Positions 26,411-35,924 of a stretch of DNA of 64,000 bases are shown piece after piece (positions within the stretch are counted from its first letter, which is position 1; each line of letters begins with the position of its first letter). Position numbers and translations under genes: made by a program. This stretch comes from Roseihalotalea indica (GTDB lineage: Bacteria > Bacteroidota > Bacteroidia > Cytophagales > Cyclobacteriaceae): the NCBI RefSeq assembly GCF_022458895.1, contig NZ_JAINFL010000001.1:868001-932000 (forward strand), written 5' to 3'. The notes below the pieces were generated by a model. The model had not been told where the DNA came from. It did not search any database and saw nothing but the letters and a program-made list of their open reading frames with translations.

Positions 26411-27451
26411 TTATTGAACATCAGCCAGTGTTGCCTGTAATCGCGTTTGAAGTTCAAAAGCATTAGCTAGCAATTCAACCGCATGCAGCTTCTCTTCCGG
26501 AGTAAAAGAGACCACGGTGGCAATAATCTCATCAATATCAAATTCATTAGCCAGGCGCATCAGCTGCTCTTTAACAGAATCTACCGTGCCAGCTACCACC
26601 TTACTACGATGAAACTTCAGGCGTTCCAGCTCCATCGGAGCGAACTGGTAGTCTTTCACCTCCTCATAGGGTAAAAGTCCCAACACCTTTCCGCTGTCCA
26701 TTTGCAAAAACAGCAGATCCATCGCCTTTTGCATGGCCTGGGCCTGCTCTTCAGTATCGTAGCAAATTACAAATACCCCTAAAGCAACCTTTGGCTCGGG
26801 AAACATAGCTGAAGGCTGAAAGTGCTCCCGGTATCGCTCAACCGCCTGCGGAGTGATGGTTGGGTTGATGAAACGAGGAAGCCCCAGTCCCATTCCAAGT
26901 TCACCGGCCAGATGGGCCGTACCGCCCGATGTCAGCATCCACTGAGCGGGTGCCGTAGCTGCTTGTGGAATAGCCAAAATCTTACCGTGACTGGTCGCTG
27001 CCGAGTCGGTAAAAAACATGTTTAGCTCACCTAGCTGCTTTCGGAAGCTCTCGTTGGAGTTGTCGTTAGATGGGTTCAGCAGATAGGCCGTTACCCGATC
27101 GCCACCCGGTGCTCGCCCGATACCCAGGTCAATGCGGTTAGGGTACAGCACCTCCAGCATCCGGAAGTTTTCGGCTACGGTGAGCGAGCTGTGGTTGGGT
27201 ATCATCACACCACCGGCCCCCACTCGTATGCGCTTGGTCACTCCGGCTAGTTTAGAAATCAGCACGGCTGGAGAAGAACCGGCAATCACCGGAATATTAT
27301 GGTGTTCCGATACCCAGAAACGGGTAAAGCCCAATTCATCACTCCGCTGCGCCAGCGCAATGGTTTCTTCCACCGCTTCGCTGGCCGTAAATCCTTGCCG
27401 GATCATTGACTGATCCAGCACACTGAGTTTAATATCTTGATAGGTTTTCAT
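26411..27451 (-). CDS. LLM-class (luciferase-like) flavin-dependent oxidoreductase
   Basis: Oxidoreductase of 346 aa with the bacterial-luciferase TIM-barrel pattern. The first strand is LSVLDQSMIRQG, and the segment ELGFTRFWVSEHHN is diagnostic. RIRVGAGGVMIPNHSSLTVAE and RIDLGIGRAPGGDR follow. Members use reduced FMN (or F420) to oxidise varied small molecules; the closest widely annotated group is the MsnO8 or YtmO/YwqN-like LLM oxidoreductases. No flavin reductase gene is adjacent. The substrate is unknown. Confidence 0.9.
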   Translation of the reverse strand: MKTYQDIKLSVLDQSMIRQGFTASEAVEETIALAQRSDELGFTRFWVSEHHNIPVIAGSSPAVLISKLAGVTKRIRVGAGGVMIPNHSSLTVAENFRMLEVLYPNRIDLGIGRAPGGDRVTAYLLNPSNDNSNESFRKQLGELNMFFTDSAATSHGKILAIPQAATAPAQWMLTSGGTAHLAGELGMGLGLPRFINPTITPQAVERYREHFQPSAMFPEPKVALGVFVICYDTEEQAQAMQKAMDLLFLQMDSGKVLGLLPYEEVKDYQFAPMELERLKFHRSKVVAGTVDSVKEQLMRLANEFDIDEIIATVVSFTPEEKLHAVELLANAFELQTRLQATLADVQ

Positions 27452-27623
27452 AGTGTCCTCTCTAAAAATCTCAAAAATAAAACGCTATTGTTAACGGTGT
27501 TAAGTTCGAAACGTTGAGGTTTGCTAGAGGAAACTTCTAAACTATGAAGGTTATTATAAAGGCTTTTGCAAGTGTAGCAACCATTTATACGACAGTTGGT
27601 CAGAACTGACAGTTTTGTAGCTA

Positions 27624-29288
27624 TTACGGAAAAAGCCTTGAAGTACTTGGCTGTGCACCAGGTTCCCATAGCTGCCCATTCGTAAGTGGCACTCTATGGT
27701 AGAGAGGTTTTTGTGTTCTACCATTGGAGTATCCAGAAAAGAACATTGTCTTTTCGTACTCTGCATTTTCTTTTTCAAGATTATTGAACCAGTTTAAGTA
27801 ACTCTGAAGAGAAGACATCTTTTCATAAGTAGCTAATTCCGTAAATGCATATTCTGGCTGATGTTCTTCTAGTTCAGGATATTTATTCTTGATCTCCGCC
27901 GGTAAAATTATTTGCTTGACGTTAAGTGTATCTTCCAGATCGGTGTAGATATTCCAAACAAGAATATGTTGATGATCATTTACATCGTACATATTGCCAT
28001 ATTGGACCATGCTATAAGTAATTAATTTTTCCGAACTTACGATCGCTGAGAACTGGTTAGGCGCCTTTTCTGTAATCTTGAGTTCCTGATTAGGAAAACT
28101 GTAATGACTCTGTGGCTTCTCTCCGGAAAAGAGACTATATCTCTTGTTGTTTTTTTCAAAGCTTAGATTGAAGCTAAAATCCGTAAATGCAGACTCGTGA
28201 ATGTACGCGAAAACATCTTCGTCATAAGAAGGAATATTACTGTATATATTATACCGATTACCACTTTTCTTGGAATTTCCATAGATACTTAGGCGCGGGT
28301 AGGCGCCTTCAGGTAAAGTAATAGTTTGCCATAGTTCCATTTTCTGGAATTCTTCACTGTCTAAGGTATAATTATCATTTACCTTTATATCATCTAAGAA
28401 TACAAATTGTGGTGCCTCTCCTATATCAATATCCTCAATTGATACGAAGAGGCCTGCTGGTTCTTGGATGATTTCCAAATTGAGTTCTCGTCTAGTGATA
28501 TTCTCTCTATTTCTAAAATAACGGAAGCTATCACCCGTATTACTACCATCCCAAAAGCTCTCCAAATGACTCTCATAATCAGCAGGAATGGCATAAGAAA
28601 CTTGGGCAGTACCTATTATCTGTTTATCTACATTGCGGCTAGGTAGATTTAAGGTAAGCGGTGATATATTATCGTACTGGTCAATGATTAATACCTTATT
28701 TCCTTCTCCGAAAAAGACATTCTCAATAATAACCACATTGATTTTCTCAGTCTCCACACCTTCTGGCCGGTTAATAGTTACGCTTTGACCGCTAATCAGA
28801 GGTTCATAGTCAATGGTATTGCCATCAATATCTGTAACTACTACCCAACCTTCTTCAGGTGCCCAATCGTTATCCAAATGGTTTTCGCCTACATTGACTT
28901 GAACTAGTTTATTAAGGATTTCAATGGTTTGAACTGTCTCTTGCTCATTTTCTGCTTCGTCGTAAGCTTTGACCTTAAGTTCATACATGCCATCTTCGTA
29001 CTCTCGTGTATCCAAGTCCAAAGTATACGGGGCTTCAGTATCTTCACCAAGCATTTCATCATTCAGGTAAAATATAACTCTAGCTACCCCTTGATTGTCA
29101 GTCGCTTCGGCTTCCAACTGTGTAGTAAGCCATACTCTATCAGATTCAGCAGGAGATGTAATGCTTAGTGTTGGTAACTCTTCATCAAGAACCTCATTAT
29201 TGCCAATTAATTTATCTTCTTCACAGGATAACAATAGGACAGTTAAAATTAGAGTATACCCTAACATGTACATGATGCTTACTTTCAT
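27624..29288 (-). CDS. Lipoprotein with N-terminal Ig-like domain and unknown C-terminal region
   Basis: Lipoprotein of 554 aa. The signal peptide MKVSIMYMLGYTLILTVLLLSC has Cys22. Residues 40-125 are an Ig-like Big domain of the type found in cell-surface enzymes (LSITSPAESDRVWLTTQLEAEATDN, DGMYELKVKAYDEAENE). The remaining 420 residues are beta-rich and aromatic, and I recognise no family. Composition is AT-rich relative to the flanking enzyme genes. It is flanked by an LLM oxidoreductase and an S15 hydrolase on the same strand, but the gaps (81 and 172 bases) do not show an operon. Confidence 0.65.
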   Translation of the reverse strand: MKVSIMYMLGYTLILTVLLLSCEEDKLIGNNEVLDEELPTLSITSPAESDRVWLTTQLEAEATDNQGVARVIFYLNDEMLGEDTEAPYTLDLDTREYEDGMYELKVKAYDEAENEQETVQTIEILNKLVQVNVGENHLDNDWAPEEGWVVVTDIDGNTIDYEPLISGQSVTINRPEGVETEKINVVIIENVFFGEGNKVLIIDQYDNISPLTLNLPSRNVDKQIIGTAQVSYAIPADYESHLESFWDGSNTGDSFRYFRNRENITRRELNLEIIQEPAGLFVSIEDIDIGEAPQFVFLDDIKVNDNYTLDSEEFQKMELWQTITLPEGAYPRLSIYGNSKKSGNRYNIYSNIPSYDEDVFAYIHESAFTDFSFNLSFEKNNKRYSLFSGEKPQSHYSFPNQELKITEKAPNQFSAIVSSEKLITYSMVQYGNMYDVNDHQHILVWNIYTDLEDTLNVKQIILPAEIKNKYPELEEHQPEYAFTELATYEKMSSLQSYLNWFNNLEKENAEYEKTMFFSGYSNGRTQKPLYHRVPLTNGQLWEPGAQPSTSRLFP

Positions 29289-29369
29289 ACAGCTACATAA
29301 TTTTGTATTATGGATACAAAATTACATAAAAATCATATATTATATATAAAATATACTATTTTACATAGA

Positions 29370-31268
29370 TTATTTACTCGGCAATTGTACTGAGGCGGGT
29401 TGGGTATCCAGCTTACCGACTTCAATGACCGAACCGCCGTGCACGCGCATGGTGGCTTTCTGGAAATCTTCGGCATCCGCTTTATAGATGTTCTCCACGT
29501 ACTTCTGCGGGTTGCGGTCAATGTAGGGGAACCAGGTGCTGTGAATCTGGATCATGATCTTGTGGCCCTTTTTGAAGGTATGCAGCACATCCTGCAAGGG
29601 GAAAGAAACGTCGGTGATGCGGTCGGTCTCGAAGGGTTCGGGATTTTCGTAACTGTTGCGGAAGCGAGCACGAAAGACCTCCGAGCGCACCAGCATCTGG
29701 TAGTCGGCCATGCGCAGATGGTCCTGCATAGTGGGACTGTCTTCAGCATCGGAAGGCTGCACGTCAATGAGTTTTACTACGAAGTCGGCATCGGTGCCGG
29801 AAGTAGAAACTTTCAGCTTTGCCATAATCTCTCCTATCAGGGTAACCTCTTCTTCCAGCGGCTCGGTCTCGAAGGTAAGCACATCGGGGCGGTGCGAGGC
29901 GAAGCGCTGGTCGTCGGTCATGAACTTACGGGGAGTGAAGGTGATCTTCACATCTTCGGTGAAAGGCACCGGGTGCTCTGGGTCGCTGGTGTATTCGAAC
30001 ACCTGACTGTCATCGGGCTCACCATTCATAACCAGGGCATCGGGTTGCAAAGCTTCTCCGGCTTCAAAGGTAAAGGTGTAACGAGGCGCATTGGCCGGGG
30101 GCCAGGCATCAAACTTTTTCCATTCCTTCATCCCGGTATCGTAGAGGTAGGCATCGGGCAGGTTAGGAGCGGGGCCATCTTTGAGGAAGTGCGTGAAGAA
30201 CGGATACTCAATTTCTTTTTGGTAAAACGTAGAGATGCTATCGCCAAAATAGATATTCCCTACCGCCTGAAAGCCTCGTTCCCGGGCCCAGTCGCCGTGG
30301 CTCCAGGGGCCCATTACCAGCATGTTATACGCTTTGGGATTGCGGCGTTCTACCTGTTTGTAGATATTGATGGGGCCATACAAATCTTCCGCATCAAACC
30401 AGCCGCCTACGGTCATCAGGGCATGATCAATATTGTCCAGGTGGGGAAGGATGCTGCGCTCCTGCCAGAACTCATCGTAGTTGGGGTGGTCTACCGTTTG
30501 CTGCCAGAAGAAATTATCGGCGTAGTACTTATCAGCGTTTTTCAATGGACCAAGTTCCGAATAAAATTGATAGGCATCGGGTGTGCCAGGGTCTACCATG
30601 CTAAACCAAGAGGTATCCACCGGAGATTCGTGCTGTACTCCAAAGACGGGGTAGGCCATCCAGTAGCTTTCCAGAAAAGCACCATGATGGTGAAAGTCAT
30701 CAAAGAAGAAGTCGGAGATGGGGGCCTGCGGAGAAGAAGCTTTCAGGGCCGGATGGGCATCGACTGCTCCGGCGATGGTATAGAAGCCCGGGTAGCTGAT
30801 GCCCCATTGCCCTACCTTGCCATTGGTGCGGTCGCCCAACTCTTTGAGCAACCACTCAATGGTGTCAAACGTATCGGAACTTTCGTCGATCTCATCTTCA
30901 CTATCGCGGTTAGGGCGCATGTTGTCGTATTGTCCCTCCGAGCGGTAGCGTCCGCGGACATCTTCATAGACAAAAATATAACCATCGCGCATTAGGTAGG
31001 GAGACGGCCCCAGGCTATTGGGAAACTGATCTTCACCGTAAGGAGATACACTGTAGGGAGTGCGCTTCAGCAGAATGGGGTATTGTTGGCTCTGGTCTTT
31101 AGGTAAATAGATGCTGGCAAACAGCTTCACCCCGTCGCGCATCGGAATGGTCACTTCCCGCTTTTCGTAATTTTCGCGCACGTAGACTGAGTCGGCATTC
31201 TGCGCATAAAGCGGTAAAAAACCTATAGCAATGAGCAGCAACAATACAGTAAAAAGTCTCTTCATCAT
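29370..31268 (-). CDS. CocE/NonD-family (S15) serine hydrolase
   Basis: Exported alpha/beta hydrolase of 632 aa. The start at 31268 gives a signal peptide (MMKRLFTVLLLLIAIGFLPLYAQ); an ATG at 31334 would place 22 polar residues before it. The nucleophile is Ser158 in GQWGISYPGF. The Asp lies in VGGWFDAEDLYG and the His in GPWSHGDWA, both as in X-Pro dipeptidyl-peptidase/CocE proteins. The C-terminal jelly roll (about 390-632) includes FTPRKFMTDDQRFASHRPDV. Family members cleave peptides, acyl esters or beta-lactams such as glutaryl-cephalosporins; the substrate here is not known. Confidence 0.92.
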   Translation of the reverse strand: MMKRLFTVLLLLIAIGFLPLYAQNADSVYVRENYEKREVTIPMRDGVKLFASIYLPKDQSQQYPILLKRTPYSVSPYGEDQFPNSLGPSPYLMRDGYIFVYEDVRGRYRSEGQYDNMRPNRDSEDEIDESSDTFDTIEWLLKELGDRTNGKVGQWGISYPGFYTIAGAVDAHPALKASSPQAPISDFFFDDFHHHGAFLESYWMAYPVFGVQHESPVDTSWFSMVDPGTPDAYQFYSELGPLKNADKYYADNFFWQQTVDHPNYDEFWQERSILPHLDNIDHALMTVGGWFDAEDLYGPINIYKQVERRNPKAYNMLVMGPWSHGDWARERGFQAVGNIYFGDSISTFYQKEIEYPFFTHFLKDGPAPNLPDAYLYDTGMKEWKKFDAWPPANAPRYTFTFEAGEALQPDALVMNGEPDDSQVFEYTSDPEHPVPFTEDVKITFTPRKFMTDDQRFASHRPDVLTFETEPLEEEVTLIGEIMAKLKVSTSGTDADFVVKLIDVQPSDAEDSPTMQDHLRMADYQMLVRSEVFRARFRNSYENPEPFETDRITDVSFPLQDVLHTFKKGHKIMIQIHSTWFPYIDRNPQKYVENIYKADAEDFQKATMRVHGGSVIEVGKLDTQPASVQLPSK

Positions 31269-31447
31269 GATCAGGCAGTTTTCTAGTAATGTACGATGGA
31301 TTGAGGAAGAATGGAAATGATACTGATGTTTCAATAATCAGATAATATTAGACGATTGCTCAATTCACTTAAGAATACAAGAAAGTAAGGGTAGATAAAA
31401 GCTGGTTCAAGAAAATTTAAGGATTTTAAGCTATGGTACTAACTTAA

Positions 31448-31478
31448 GACAAATGTCTTCGTATATTAGACAAAAGTC
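31448..31478 (+). promoter_or_regulatory. Paired operator-like palindromes before toxin-antitoxin genes
   Basis: GACAAATGTC (31448-31457) and GACAAAAGTC (31469-31478) are two GAC-N4-GTC palindromes, 21 bases apart (two DNA turns). The second ends five bases before the antitoxin ATG. Xre-family antitoxins commonly bind their own promoter, so this is a plausible autoregulatory operator. Confidence 0.55.
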
Positions 31479-31483
31479 CATAT

Positions 31484-31981
31484 ATGTCTGAAGCAGCAAT
31501 AAGAACAACGATCAACCGAGCAATTAAAACTTTTGTGGCAAGTGTAGAAAAAGAACAGGGGTTCAGGGTTCTTAGAAAACCGGTTACGTACGAAGATTTC
31601 TTGTCGAATAAGCTATTGCTCGTACATGCCATTGAACGAGGCATTCCTTACTCGCTATTTCAACTTATAGCTCAGGAGACACCCTTCAGCGATACGGACT
31701 GGGCCGGTTTTCTGAATCTTTCTACCAAGTCATTGCAACGTTACCGGGCAGCGGATGATTACGCGTTCAAGCCGGTTCAGTCGGAAAAAATCCTGGCATT
31801 AGCTGAAGTCACGTATTTGGGGAAGGGAGTTTTCGGAGATTCGGAGAAATTTTACCGATGGCTTACCACGCCTAACTACGCATTGGGTAATCTCAAACCT
31901 TTAGAGCTCCTGAAAAGCTCATATGGTCAGGACCTGGTTACCGATGAGTTGCATCGTATTGATGAGGGTATTTTTGTATGA
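31484..31981 (+). CDS. Xre/MbcA/ParS-type antitoxin of a RES toxin pair
   Basis: Antitoxin of 165 aa. The N-terminal half is a degenerate Xre-like helix-turn-helix (LVHAIERGIPYSLFQLIAQETPFSDTDWAGFLNLSTKSLQRY). The C-terminal half is the DUF2384 toxin-binding domain with VFGDSEKFYRWLTTPNYALGNLKPLELL. It overlaps the RES gene by four bases (ATGA), the usual arrangement. In known pairs the antitoxin blocks the toxin's active site and represses the operon. Two palindromes lie directly upstream. Confidence 0.92.
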   Translation: MSEAAIRTTINRAIKTFVASVEKEQGFRVLRKPVTYEDFLSNKLLLVHAIERGIPYSLFQLIAQETPFSDTDWAGFLNLSTKSLQRYRAADDYAFKPVQSEKILALAEVTYLGKGVFGDSEKFYRWLTTPNYALGNLKPLELLKSSYGQDLVTDELHRIDEGIFV

Positions 31982-32442
31982 CAATCGCCTACCGCCTGGC
32001 CCGAAAAAAGTACCCTATAGAACTATCCGGCAAAGGTGCTGCCAAGCGCGGAGCACGCTGGAATTCACCAGGAACAGAAGTTATCTACGCGGCTGAAAGC
32101 CGAGCATTGGCAATGGCTGAAGTAGCGGTGCATCTCACCATTGCCACTTTGCCCGATGACTTTGTCATGCTGGAAATAGGTTTTTCGGATTCCGTGTCCG
32201 TGTTAACCCTATCAGAAGATTTTCTGCCGGAAGACTGGAATGCATTTCCGCACCCGGCCAGCACTCAACGTACTGGTGATGATTTTGTACGGGAGCTAAA
32301 AGCCGGCGTGTTACGTGTTCCCTCAGCAGTAGTGCAGGGTGATCATAACCTACTAATCAACCCTGCTCATGCTGATTTCTCACAGATCAAAATTATCAAT
32401 CAGGCCGACTTCCCATTCGACAAGCGGCTTTTCAAATCATAG
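31978..32442 (+). CDS. RES-domain toxin
   Basis: Toxin of 154 aa. The conserved Arg is in RGARWNSPGTEVIYAAES (Arg27 near the start), with Tyr37 and Glu48 (LAMAEVAVH) and the Ser of VLRVPSAVV completing the family's polar cluster. RES toxins studied in other bacteria degrade NAD+ (phosphorolysis in MbcT). The length is normal and no damage is seen, so the pair may be active. It is convergent with the large amidohydrolase gene, nine bases away. Confidence 0.93.
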   Translation: MTIAYRLARKKYPIELSGKGAAKRGARWNSPGTEVIYAAESRALAMAEVAVHLTIATLPDDFVMLEIGFSDSVSVLTLSEDFLPEDWNAFPHPASTQRTGDDFVRELKAGVLRVPSAVVQGDHNLLINPAHADFSQIKIINQADFPFDKRLFKS

Positions 32443-32451
32443 CAAACAATC

Positions 32452-35400
32452 TTAATGCCCCGTCTGGCAACTGCATTGGACACCGCCGTACATGTGGCTG
32501 TTGCCGTGCCAGTCAAAAGAAGCATCGTAATTGTTGAGCTCCCAGAAGAATTTGGTGCGGGGGTGATCGTAGTTGCCGACCTCGTTCAGGGTATTGGCAT
32601 CGTACAATCTTCCGTTGATCATGGTGTAGCGTACGCTGTTGGTGTTACGGATGTCTTCCAGCGGGTTTTCATCCAGCACAATCAGGTCGGCCAGTTTGCC
32701 TTCTGTGAGGGAGCCAATCTGCCCGTCCATGCCCAGGTAGTAGGCGCCGTTCATGGTGGCAGATCGTAGGGCCTGCATGTTGCTCATACCGCCTTGCTGA
32801 AGCATCCAGAGTTCCCAGTGGGCACCGAGTCCTTGTAGCTGTCCGTGGGCACCGAGGTTTACTTTTACTCCGGCACTCGCCAGGGTGTCAATGGCTTCGG
32901 CGGTCAGGACATGGCCGTTTTCGTATTCGGCCTCGGGTATCATGGTGCGGTGGCGGGCGCGGCTGTCAATCTCGCTGCGAGGGGTGAAGGTGAGAAGCTT
33001 CTCGTTTTCCCAGACATTGTCGTGCTGGTAGAAATAATACTCTCCGCTCATACCCGCGTAGTTCACAATGAGGGTAGGGGTGTAGCCGGTTTTGCTGTGG
33101 CTCCATAACTCAATCACATCCTTATAGACCGGTGCTACCGGAATATTGTGCTCAATGCCGGTGTGCCCGTCCATAATCATCGTCATATTATGAAAGAAGG
33201 TAGAGCCACCTTCCGGCACTACCAGCATCTGTTCTTCCCGGGCGGCGGTAATGATCTGCTGCCGCTGCTCTCGTCGGGGTTGGTTATAGCTTTTGACCGA
33301 GAACGCGCCGAAGGCTTTGGTCCGGCGGATGGCCGAGCGGGCATCATCCAGGCTGTTGATTACCGCTTTGAAATCACCATCAGCTCCGTACAGAATAATG
33401 CCGGTTGAGAAGACCCGAGGCCCAATCATATTCCCGGCTTTCACCATCTCCGATTGGGAGAAGACCATCTCGGTATTGGCCGAAGGGTCGTGAGCCGTTG
33501 TGACACCGAAAGCCAGATTTGCCTGGTACTGCCAGTGCTTCTGCGGACTGATACCATAGCGGAATGAACCCAGATGAGCGTGCACATCGATGATGCCGGG
33601 CATGATGGTCTTGCCGCTTACATCTATCTGCTTCACGCCGCTGGGGACAGAGATTTCATCCGATGGACCAATCTGCTCAATTTTATTTTCATTAATGATG
33701 ATCGTGCCATTTTCAATAACTTCTTCTTCATCGTCCATGGTGATAATGCGAGCACCCACCAGTGCCAGACGGCCTTCGGGCTTGTCAGAAGTCACTTCCA
33801 GGCCAATGCGGGTGCCTACGGTGTCTATGGCCGGAACGCTGTCGGGAGAGTCAGGCAGGAAGGTGAAGCGGGTAGAGACATCATTGGAAAAGTACTGCTC
33901 ACCCAGCGTCCAGTGAATAGTTTCGCTGTCTGCCGACCAGTGTACGCTGATACCAGCATCTTTGGTGATGGGGGCGACGGGGTAAGCTTTGCTGGAGGCG
34001 TCCATGTCTACCGTTTTCCCGGTGGGAGGCATGGGCATGAGGTAGGCTTTGTGCAACTGGATCAGGGCAATCCATTGCCCATCAGGGCTGGGGATGATGC
34101 GATTAGCGTATTTTGAAGTAACGTGCGTTTGTTCATCATCACCCGCCAGGGTTACACTTTTTAGTTCTTTGGTGAGGTTGCCGAACTGGTAGCCGCCGGT
34201 CTGGAAGTAGATGCGTTGGTTGTCGGCACTAAAACTGGGGTAGCTGCCATCTTCGGTAATGAAATGAGCCTCGCCACCATTGGCAGACATCCAGTACAGA
34301 CCAGGGTCAACGGCGTAAGTGTAGCCTAAGTGTCCGTTGCCATCTTCTTTCTGGTAGACGATCTTCTGTCCGTCGGGCGAATAAACCGGAGTGCGATAAA
34401 TGCCTTTTTCAGTAGTGATTTTTTGAGGCTGCGCATTTCGGGCGTTCAGGCTGAGCCGATAAATGGCACCTTTATTCTCGTCGTTCCAGGTCACGTATAC
34501 TACCTGCTGGCCGTCGGGAGAGAAAGAAGGTTCAAATTCCAGGTCGGTGCCTTGGGTTAGCCGTTCGGGCTTTCCGTTGGGTAATGATTTCTTCCACAGG
34601 TAACCAGCGGCATTGAACAGCAGCGTTTTTTCATCAGGTGAGGTAACGGCATTGCGGATGGCTTTAGCGGTGAATGTTTCCTGAAAGGCATCATTTTTAA
34701 AGTGCAGGGCTTCGGCAATCTGCACGGTAGATTCTACCTCAAATGGAATTTCCTCTACTGCCAGTGAGGCTACCGAAATGCGTTTGATTTTGCCTTCCGA
34801 CCACAGCACAATATCTTCATTATCGGGCATCCAGGCGAAGCCGGGGTATACCCCAAAGATCGCCCAGGCCTCCTGCTGATCTTTGCTGAGTTGGTCATAG
34901 ATGGGCCACTCTTCACCAGTTTCCAGGTCGCGGATAAACAGCACACTTTTTTCCCGTACCCGCCGAACAAACGCCAGTCGTTTGCCATCCCGGCTCACCT
35001 GGGGACGGGCCGCTCCTCCTGATCCGCCCGTCACAGTGCGGATAGAGCCATCGGAGAAATCGTAGCGTTGGATGACGTAGATCTGGGAGTTGGGGTCTTT
35101 ATTGTACTGGAAATACCCGCCGGGGTACACATCTTCGCTGTAATACAGGTATTTTCCGTCGGGCGAGACGGAGGGTTCGTTTACATCCTGCTGGTCGTTC
35201 TTGCGCTCGGTCAGTTGCAGTCCGCTACCTCCGGTAATATGGTACATCCACATCTCTCCGGCACCTAGTGAACGGCCGGATGTGAAATGCTTGCGGGCTA
35301 CCAGATAGTAGCCGTCGGGCATCCAGACTGCATTGTTAAGCAGACGGAAATCTTTATGGGTTACCTGACGGGCTTCTGAGCCATCCTGGTTCATTACCCA

Positions 35401-35745
35401 GATGTTATCTCCGCCCCCGGCATCACTGGTAAAAGAAATATGCTCCCCATCCGGTGAGAAGCGGGGTTGCACTTCGTAGGGAAGACCACCGCGCAGTAAT
35501 TCAGCCTTTCCCCCAGTTATTGGCATTTTGTAGATATCGCCCAGCAGATCAAAAACGATCTCCTTGCCGTCGGGGGAAACGTCCAGGTTCATCCAGGTTC
35601 CTTCATCGGTGGTGAAAGAATGTTCCTGAAAGTTCCAGTCGCCGGTTGGGTTGCTGACATCCCACTTTTTAGCGTCTTTATCCTGTGCAGTGGCGGATAG
35701 TATACCTAGCAAAAATGCGAAGAAGTAAAGGCTATATCGTTTCAT
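32452..35745 (-). CDS. Exported TolB-like propeller fused to amidohydrolase
   Basis: Exported protein of 1097 aa. The signal peptide ends LSATAQ. Residues 45-630 hold WD40-like/PD40 repeats (DVSPDGKEIVFDLLGDIY, RFSPDGEHISFTSDAGG, SVSPDGKYLYYSEDV, VYSPDGQKIVYQKEDG). The amidohydrolase domain begins near 655 with LVGARIITMDDEEEVIENG and has the metal site GIIDVHAHLG near 720. Later come HNIPVAP and NLGAHGQLQGLGAHWEL, and the domain ends KLADLIVLDENPLEDI. Proteins of this layout are common in Bacteroidota; they are probably periplasmic peptidase-like hydrolases of unknown substrate. Confidence 0.92.
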   Translation of the reverse strand: MKRYSLYFFAFLLGILSATAQDKDAKKWDVSNPTGDWNFQEHSFTTDEGTWMNLDVSPDGKEIVFDLLGDIYKMPITGGKAELLRGGLPYEVQPRFSPDGEHISFTSDAGGGDNIWVMNQDGSEARQVTHKDFRLLNNAVWMPDGYYLVARKHFTSGRSLGAGEMWMYHITGGSGLQLTERKNDQQDVNEPSVSPDGKYLYYSEDVYPGGYFQYNKDPNSQIYVIQRYDFSDGSIRTVTGGSGGAARPQVSRDGKRLAFVRRVREKSVLFIRDLETGEEWPIYDQLSKDQQEAWAIFGVYPGFAWMPDNEDIVLWSEGKIKRISVASLAVEEIPFEVESTVQIAEALHFKNDAFQETFTAKAIRNAVTSPDEKTLLFNAAGYLWKKSLPNGKPERLTQGTDLEFEPSFSPDGQQVVYVTWNDENKGAIYRLSLNARNAQPQKITTEKGIYRTPVYSPDGQKIVYQKEDGNGHLGYTYAVDPGLYWMSANGGEAHFITEDGSYPSFSADNQRIYFQTGGYQFGNLTKELKSVTLAGDDEQTHVTSKYANRIIPSPDGQWIALIQLHKAYLMPMPPTGKTVDMDASSKAYPVAPITKDAGISVHWSADSETIHWTLGEQYFSNDVSTRFTFLPDSPDSVPAIDTVGTRIGLEVTSDKPEGRLALVGARIITMDDEEEVIENGTIIINENKIEQIGPSDEISVPSGVKQIDVSGKTIMPGIIDVHAHLGSFRYGISPQKHWQYQANLAFGVTTAHDPSANTEMVFSQSEMVKAGNMIGPRVFSTGIILYGADGDFKAVINSLDDARSAIRRTKAFGAFSVKSYNQPRREQRQQIITAAREEQMLVVPEGGSTFFHNMTMIMDGHTGIEHNIPVAPVYKDVIELWSHSKTGYTPTLIVNYAGMSGEYYFYQHDNVWENEKLLTFTPRSEIDSRARHRTMIPEAEYENGHVLTAEAIDTLASAGVKVNLGAHGQLQGLGAHWELWMLQQGGMSNMQALRSATMNGAYYLGMDGQIGSLTEGKLADLIVLDENPLEDIRNTNSVRYTMINGRLYDANTLNEVGNYDHPRTKFFWELNNYDASFDWHGNSHMYGGVQCSCQTGH

Positions 35746-35924
35746 AGGTCAAGGTAAGAAGCCACGAATATACAAAAGTATGGACGGATGAGAAGCGGTA
35801 ATTGAGTCAGCCGGAAGGGATGACCGCTCACCCTGCCTTTTCGGCGATTCACCTGATTAGTACAGCAAGGTAGGGTAGGTTCTTTATTACTTGTATCATA
35901 TATAAACCCCAAACCTATTTTCCC

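Noticed and set aside
29400..30995. 531-codon plus-strand open frame
   Set aside because: It lies wholly opposite the CocE/S15 hydrolase, whose catalytic motifs are clear; its translation has no domain pattern and long antisense frames are expected in genes with this codon use.
33574..34116. 180-codon plus-strand open frame
   Set aside because: Antisense to the propeller-amidohydrolase gene; no start context or domain.
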